Part shown: positions 13,873 through 15,934 of the stretch, in pieces
Layout of the letters: each line of letters starts with the position of its first letter
How positions within the stretch are numbered: position 1 is the first letter of the stretch
Assembly: GCA_937892925.1 (NCBI GenBank)
Contig: CALBHX010000107.1
Location: 1 to 15,934, forward strand
Source: an uncultured Lentisphaeraceae bacterium
GTDB lineage: Bacteria; Verrucomicrobiota; Kiritimatiellia; RFP12; DVOR01
DNA length: 15,934 bases
Reading direction: 5' to 3'
Notes under the pieces: generated by a model
What the model was told of the DNA's origin: nothing
Databases searched by the model: none
The model's input: only the letters and a program-made list of their open reading frames with translations
Made by a program: the position numbers and the translations under genes

Positions 13873-15072
13873 ATGCTTACGATCTCCCTCACGCATCATC
13901 CGCACGCCCGGAAAGAACTTCTTCTGGGCAAAACCCTTCGCGTTGTCTCTCGAAGCGGCCTCAATCCAACCGAGCGCGCCCTGATTGAGCAGCTGCCTGC
14001 GCTCAAATCCGAAGATGGCGCCTTCCGCTCGCCCCTTTTCCTTGGCGGCCGAACTGGCGCCCTCGCGCTGGCGCTTTGGCTCACCCGCGGCCGCGAGGTA
14101 CAGGGCGCCCTCACCCTCCATACGCTGGATGCACACGTGCAAGGCACCCTGGAGCGAAACCTTGCCGAAAATCACGCGCCTCTGGCCGCCCCCGGCGCAT
14201 CCTTCGGCTTCGCCTGCTCCACCGCGCCGGATCTCGCCGGCGTGCCCCCCGGAAATATCGCTTTTTGGCAAATGACCAAAGGCGATGGCACGGCCGAACA
14301 GCACCTCGCACTCCTTGAGCGTCTCGCCTCCGATGCCTTCCTCCCCGGGCTCCGGCTGCTGATTGCCGCCGATGAATCCTTTAATGAAACCTTTCTGAAA
14401 CGCTTCCGGAAAGCCTGCGGCAACGCCATTACCCTGCGCCGCGAAGGCGCGGTTTACATTCTCTCCGGCCGCGTCCTTCACCCCGTGCCCGTGGCCGATC
14501 TGCCCGACCACCGCGCTGCGTTTACCGTCTCCCTCCGCGGGCACGCTCCCCTTGAGCTCGTCACGCTCCCCGGGTGCTTTTGCCACCGCCGTGCCGATAT
14601 GGGCGGTCTCGCCCTCGCTGAAACTGTGGCGGACCAGGTCGCTTTCGATCGAAACGACCGGGTGATGGATATGGGGTGCGGCTGCGGCATGGTGGGGCTC
14701 CTGCTCGCCGCCGCATTCCCCGAAAAAGACCTGCGGATTGATTATCAGGATTCCAACGCCGCCGCGCGCGAAAGCACCCAGCTCAACCTCCATCGCTACC
14801 CCCACAACGCCCGCTTTTTCTTCTCCGCTGAAGGAATGGGTGAACGCGCCGCCTACGATCTCTTTCTCGCCAACCCCCCTTATTTCGGCGATTGGCGCAT
14901 TGCTCAGGCGTTTATCGAAAGCGCCGCCCGCCTTCTCAAGCCAGGCGGCATTCTCGCCTTCGTTTCCAAACGCGAAGCCAAACCCCTCGAGCTCATCACC
15001 GCCGCCGGCTTTGAGCCCCTCGGCGCCTTCTCCCGCCGCGGCTACACCATCCTCCTCGCCGCCCGTCGCTGA
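13873..15072 (+). CDS. Class I SAM-dependent methyltransferase, RsmC/RlmG-like
   Basis: A 399-residue protein with a diverged N-terminal half (~1-215) and a C-terminal Rossmann methyltransferase domain. SAM motif I is VMDMGCGCGMVGL (264-276), the acidic motif II region is LRIDYQDSN, and motif IV is LFLANPPYFG with NPPY at 334-337. NPPY marks enzymes that methylate exocyclic amino groups, such as the 16S/23S rRNA guanine N2 methyltransferases RsmC and RlmG. Those also have a degenerate N-terminal methyltransferase-like half, matching the length and layout here. The likely role is rRNA modification, but the substrate cannot be read from sequence. It starts 9 bases after the sirtuin stop without a clear Shine-Dalgarno sequence, so translational coupling is likely. 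Its sense strand is C-rich, like the sirtuin. Confidence 0.85.
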   Translation: MLTISLTHHPHARKELLLGKTLRVVSRSGLNPTERALIEQLPALKSEDGAFRSPLFLGGRTGALALALWLTRGREVQGALTLHTLDAHVQGTLERNLAENHAPLAAPGASFGFACSTAPDLAGVPPGNIAFWQMTKGDGTAEQHLALLERLASDAFLPGLRLLIAADESFNETFLKRFRKACGNAITLRREGAVYILSGRVLHPVPVADLPDHRAAFTVSLRGHAPLELVTLPGCFCHRRADMGGLALAETVADQVAFDRNDRVMDMGCGCGMVGLLLAAAFPEKDLRIDYQDSNAAARESTQLNLHRYPHNARFFFSAEGMGERAAYDLFLANPPYFGDWRIAQAFIESAARLLKPGGILAFVSKREAKPLELITAAGFEPLGAFSRRGYTILLAARR

Positions 15073-15098
15073 GAACGCCCTGCTGCGCCCCTAACACC

Positions 15099-15167
15099 GC
15101 GATAGACGAGCCGCCTGCGCATCCTCCGCTTCGAGTGCTCCGGGCGCAGCGGGGCTTCCGCTATCGC
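15099..15167 (+). other. Long hairpin-forming region after the methyltransferase
   Basis: GCGATAG (15099-15105) pairs with CTATCGC (15161-15167). Inside it, CCG and CTGCGC (15111-15120, one bulged C) pair with GCGCAG and CGG (15144-15152). It lies 26 bases after the methyltransferase stop. No T-run follows, so it is not a typical intrinsic terminator; it may protect a transcript end or be incidental in GC-rich DNA. Confidence 0.35.
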
Positions 15168-15201
15168 CTCGCCGCCGATTCTTTCCCGACAGGCCTTCAC
15201 A

Positions 15202-15315
15202 CATCGCCTGCAGGGTCATGCGCCTTTGGGCAGACTTGGCTCAAATGCGGTGAGCCTGTGGAACGGGCTGGAACAGCGGGGGCTTGACGGGATTTTTGGC
15301 GGGATGGAGGATTGA
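15202..15315 (+). pseudogene. Possible remnant of a helix-turn-helix transposase-like sequence
   Basis: A short open stretch ends at a TGA (15313-15315). It has no good start and encodes RLGSNAVSLWNGLEQRGLDG (about 15232-15291). This resembles the HTH of IS630-type transposases, where a VxxWxxxxxxxGLDGL pattern is common. Neither an intact transposase nor matching terminal repeats are present. The evidence is a motif-level resemblance only. Confidence 0.2.
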
Positions 15316-15351
15316 GATTGAAAAGGGGAAAATGGGGAGTTATCCATGACA

Positions 15352-15389
15352 TTGAGAATAGATGGAGGGTTTTGAGCGTCTATTCTCAA
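15352..15389. repeat. Perfect 11-bp inverted repeat with a 16-base spacer
   Basis: TTGAGAATAGA (15352-15362) and TCTATTCTCAA (15379-15389) are exact reverse complements. The arms are AT-rich compared with the surroundings. It sits in a gene-free stretch about 200 bases upstream of the promoter at 15594. It could be an operator for a dimeric regulator, an RNA hairpin or the scar of a mobile element. The rest of 15316-15593 holds nothing I recognise. Confidence 0.75.
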
Positions 15390-15593
15390 CAACGGATGCG
15401 GGGGGTGGTTTGCAGGGGGCTCTTCGCCGCCAACTCGCCCCGGATGCGTGTGGCATCCATGCAATCATCTGCTAACCACGTGCACCGCAGGCATTAGATA
15501 GAAGCATCCCGATGCCGGAACCGAAAAACCTGCCGAAGACGCTCGGCATCCTCGCATCAGCCAAAAGGTTCTTGCATTCAAAACATTTTTCGC

Positions 15594-15622
15594 TTGCAAA
15601 CGGTCTGCCCCCATGCTACTAT
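15594..15622 (+). promoter_or_regulatory. Promoter candidate for the secreted protein gene
   Basis: TTGCAA (15594-15599) and TACTAT (15617-15622) are 17 bases apart. Transcription would begin near 15629, leaving a leader of about 97 bases before the ATG at 15726. Confidence 0.5.
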
Positions 15623-15632
15623 GATGCTGTTG

Positions 15633-15709
15633 TTCGGGGTGCCCGCTGGCGGTTTGCACCTTGGACAAAGCAGGGAAAAAGACGGCCATTACAGGCTTCC
15701 AACCCCGAA
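15633..15709 (+). promoter_or_regulatory. Structured 5' leader of the secreted protein gene
   Basis: TTCGGGGT (15633-15640) can pair with ACCCCGAA (15702-15709), whose last base is four bases before the ribosome binding site AGGAAAG (15713-15719). An alternative local hairpin, GGTGC-CCG-CTGG-CGG-TTT-GCACC (15638-15660), uses three bases of the same left arm. The two folds exclude each other, which could make the leader a switch. I could not match it to a known riboswitch class. Confidence 0.3.
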
Positions 15710-15725
15710 ACGAGGAAAGAACACG

Positions 15726-15934
15726 ATGAATGCCAAACGGATTTTGATGTGCGCAGCAGCGCTTTCCTGTGCGCTTCTGTTCCAGGCCACGGCCTCCGCT
15801 GCCGTTGAGAGCCCAATCGTCGGCTACACCACCATCGAAATGGAAGCCGGCAAGTGGTACATGCTCGGTATGCCGTTTGCGGATCTTGAAGATGGCGATA
15901 TCAAGCTCAATGAGCATTTCGTCAGCGGGTTCAA
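15726..15934 (+). CDS. Secreted protein of unknown function (3' end outside window)
   Basis: The frame opens at ATG 15726 and is still open after 69 codons at the window end. AGGAAAG (15713-15719) is well placed as ribosome binding site. Residues 1-24 are a typical signal peptide: Lys4-Arg5, a hydrophobic core, then ATASA before AVESPIVGY. The mature N-terminus, VGYTTIEMEAGKWYMLGMPF, resembles a recurring opening of secreted or surface proteins from Verrucomicrobiota and Kiritimatiellota, in which an xVGY block is followed by a short beta-strand and a glycine. That resemblance is from memory. The product is probably exported to the periplasm or cell surface; no function can be given. It has its own promoter and leader and is separated from the operon by 650 bases. 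Confidence 0.8.
   Translation, partial: MNAKRILMCAAALSCALLFQATASAAVESPIVGYTTIEMEAGKWYMLGMPFADLEDGDIKLNEHFVSGF

Noticed and set aside
15629..15725. Cyclic di-GMP-I riboswitch in the leader of the secreted protein gene
   Set aside because: A few short pieces (acaaagc, ggcc) look similar, but the two-helix layout, tetraloop and receptor expected for that class could not be found.
15465..15917. 150-codon open frame on the minus strand
   Set aside because: Opposite the promoter, leader and signal-peptide start of the + strand secreted protein, with no ribosome binding site or family resemblance.

Overview
The window reads as chromosomal DNA of a fermentative anaerobe in the PVC superphylum, most likely Kiritimatiellota or a nearby verrucomicrobial lineage. 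The main reason is the adjacent pair at the left edge. A membrane protein with a zinc ribbon and calcium loops is followed by a large secretin with a TPR-like N-terminal half. These match, from memory, the Amuc_1099 and Amuc_1098 pilus-system families first named in Akkermansia. A full-length AdhE fits a fermentative anaerobe. The large Zn-ribbon Ser/Thr kinase and the secreted protein at the right edge fit the same group. No rRNA, tRNA or CRISPR array was seen. Every intact gene found is on the + strand.

Layout. 1-4207: the last two genes of a type IV pilus-like cluster, ending in a clear terminator. 4208-5871: an accessory gap of lower GC. It holds a promoter-led ORF interrupted by one in-frame amber codon, with the frame otherwise open on both sides, and convergent to it a C-terminal fragment of an ImmA/IrrE-type protein on the minus strand. 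About 400 bases of apparently gene-free DNA follow. 5872-8577: adhE, with its own promoter and a strong 14-bp terminator. 8641-8855: a gene-free stretch with two adjacent stem-loops and an extended -10 promoter only a few bases before the next start codon.

8856-15072: five tightly spaced genes (gaps of 20, 4, -17 and 9 bases) that probably form one transcription unit. They encode a dehydroquinate-synthase-like sugar-phosphate cyclase, a membrane Ser/Thr kinase with an N-terminal zinc ribbon, an integral membrane HExxH protein of M50-like type, a sirtuin, and an RsmC/RlmG-like methyltransferase. No terminator with a T-run was found after the last gene. The sense strand changes from G-rich to C-rich at the protease/sirtuin overlap and back to G-rich after the methyltransferase, so the operon may be assembled from pieces of different history. 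15073-15725: non-coding DNA with two inverted repeats, a possible HTH remnant and a promoter with a structured leader. 15726-15934: the start of a secreted protein that runs off the window.

How the genes work together. The first two genes serve an outer-membrane pilus or secretion channel. AdhE reoxidises NADH by reducing acetyl-CoA to ethanol. The cyclase, kinase, protease, sirtuin and methyltransferase together suggest a sensing and modification module tied to a small-molecule pathway, but that is inferred from gene spacing alone. The most unusual items are the amber-interrupted ORF, the stem-loops that pair fully only as + strand RNA, the possible leaderless start of the operon, and the abrupt skew switch inside it.
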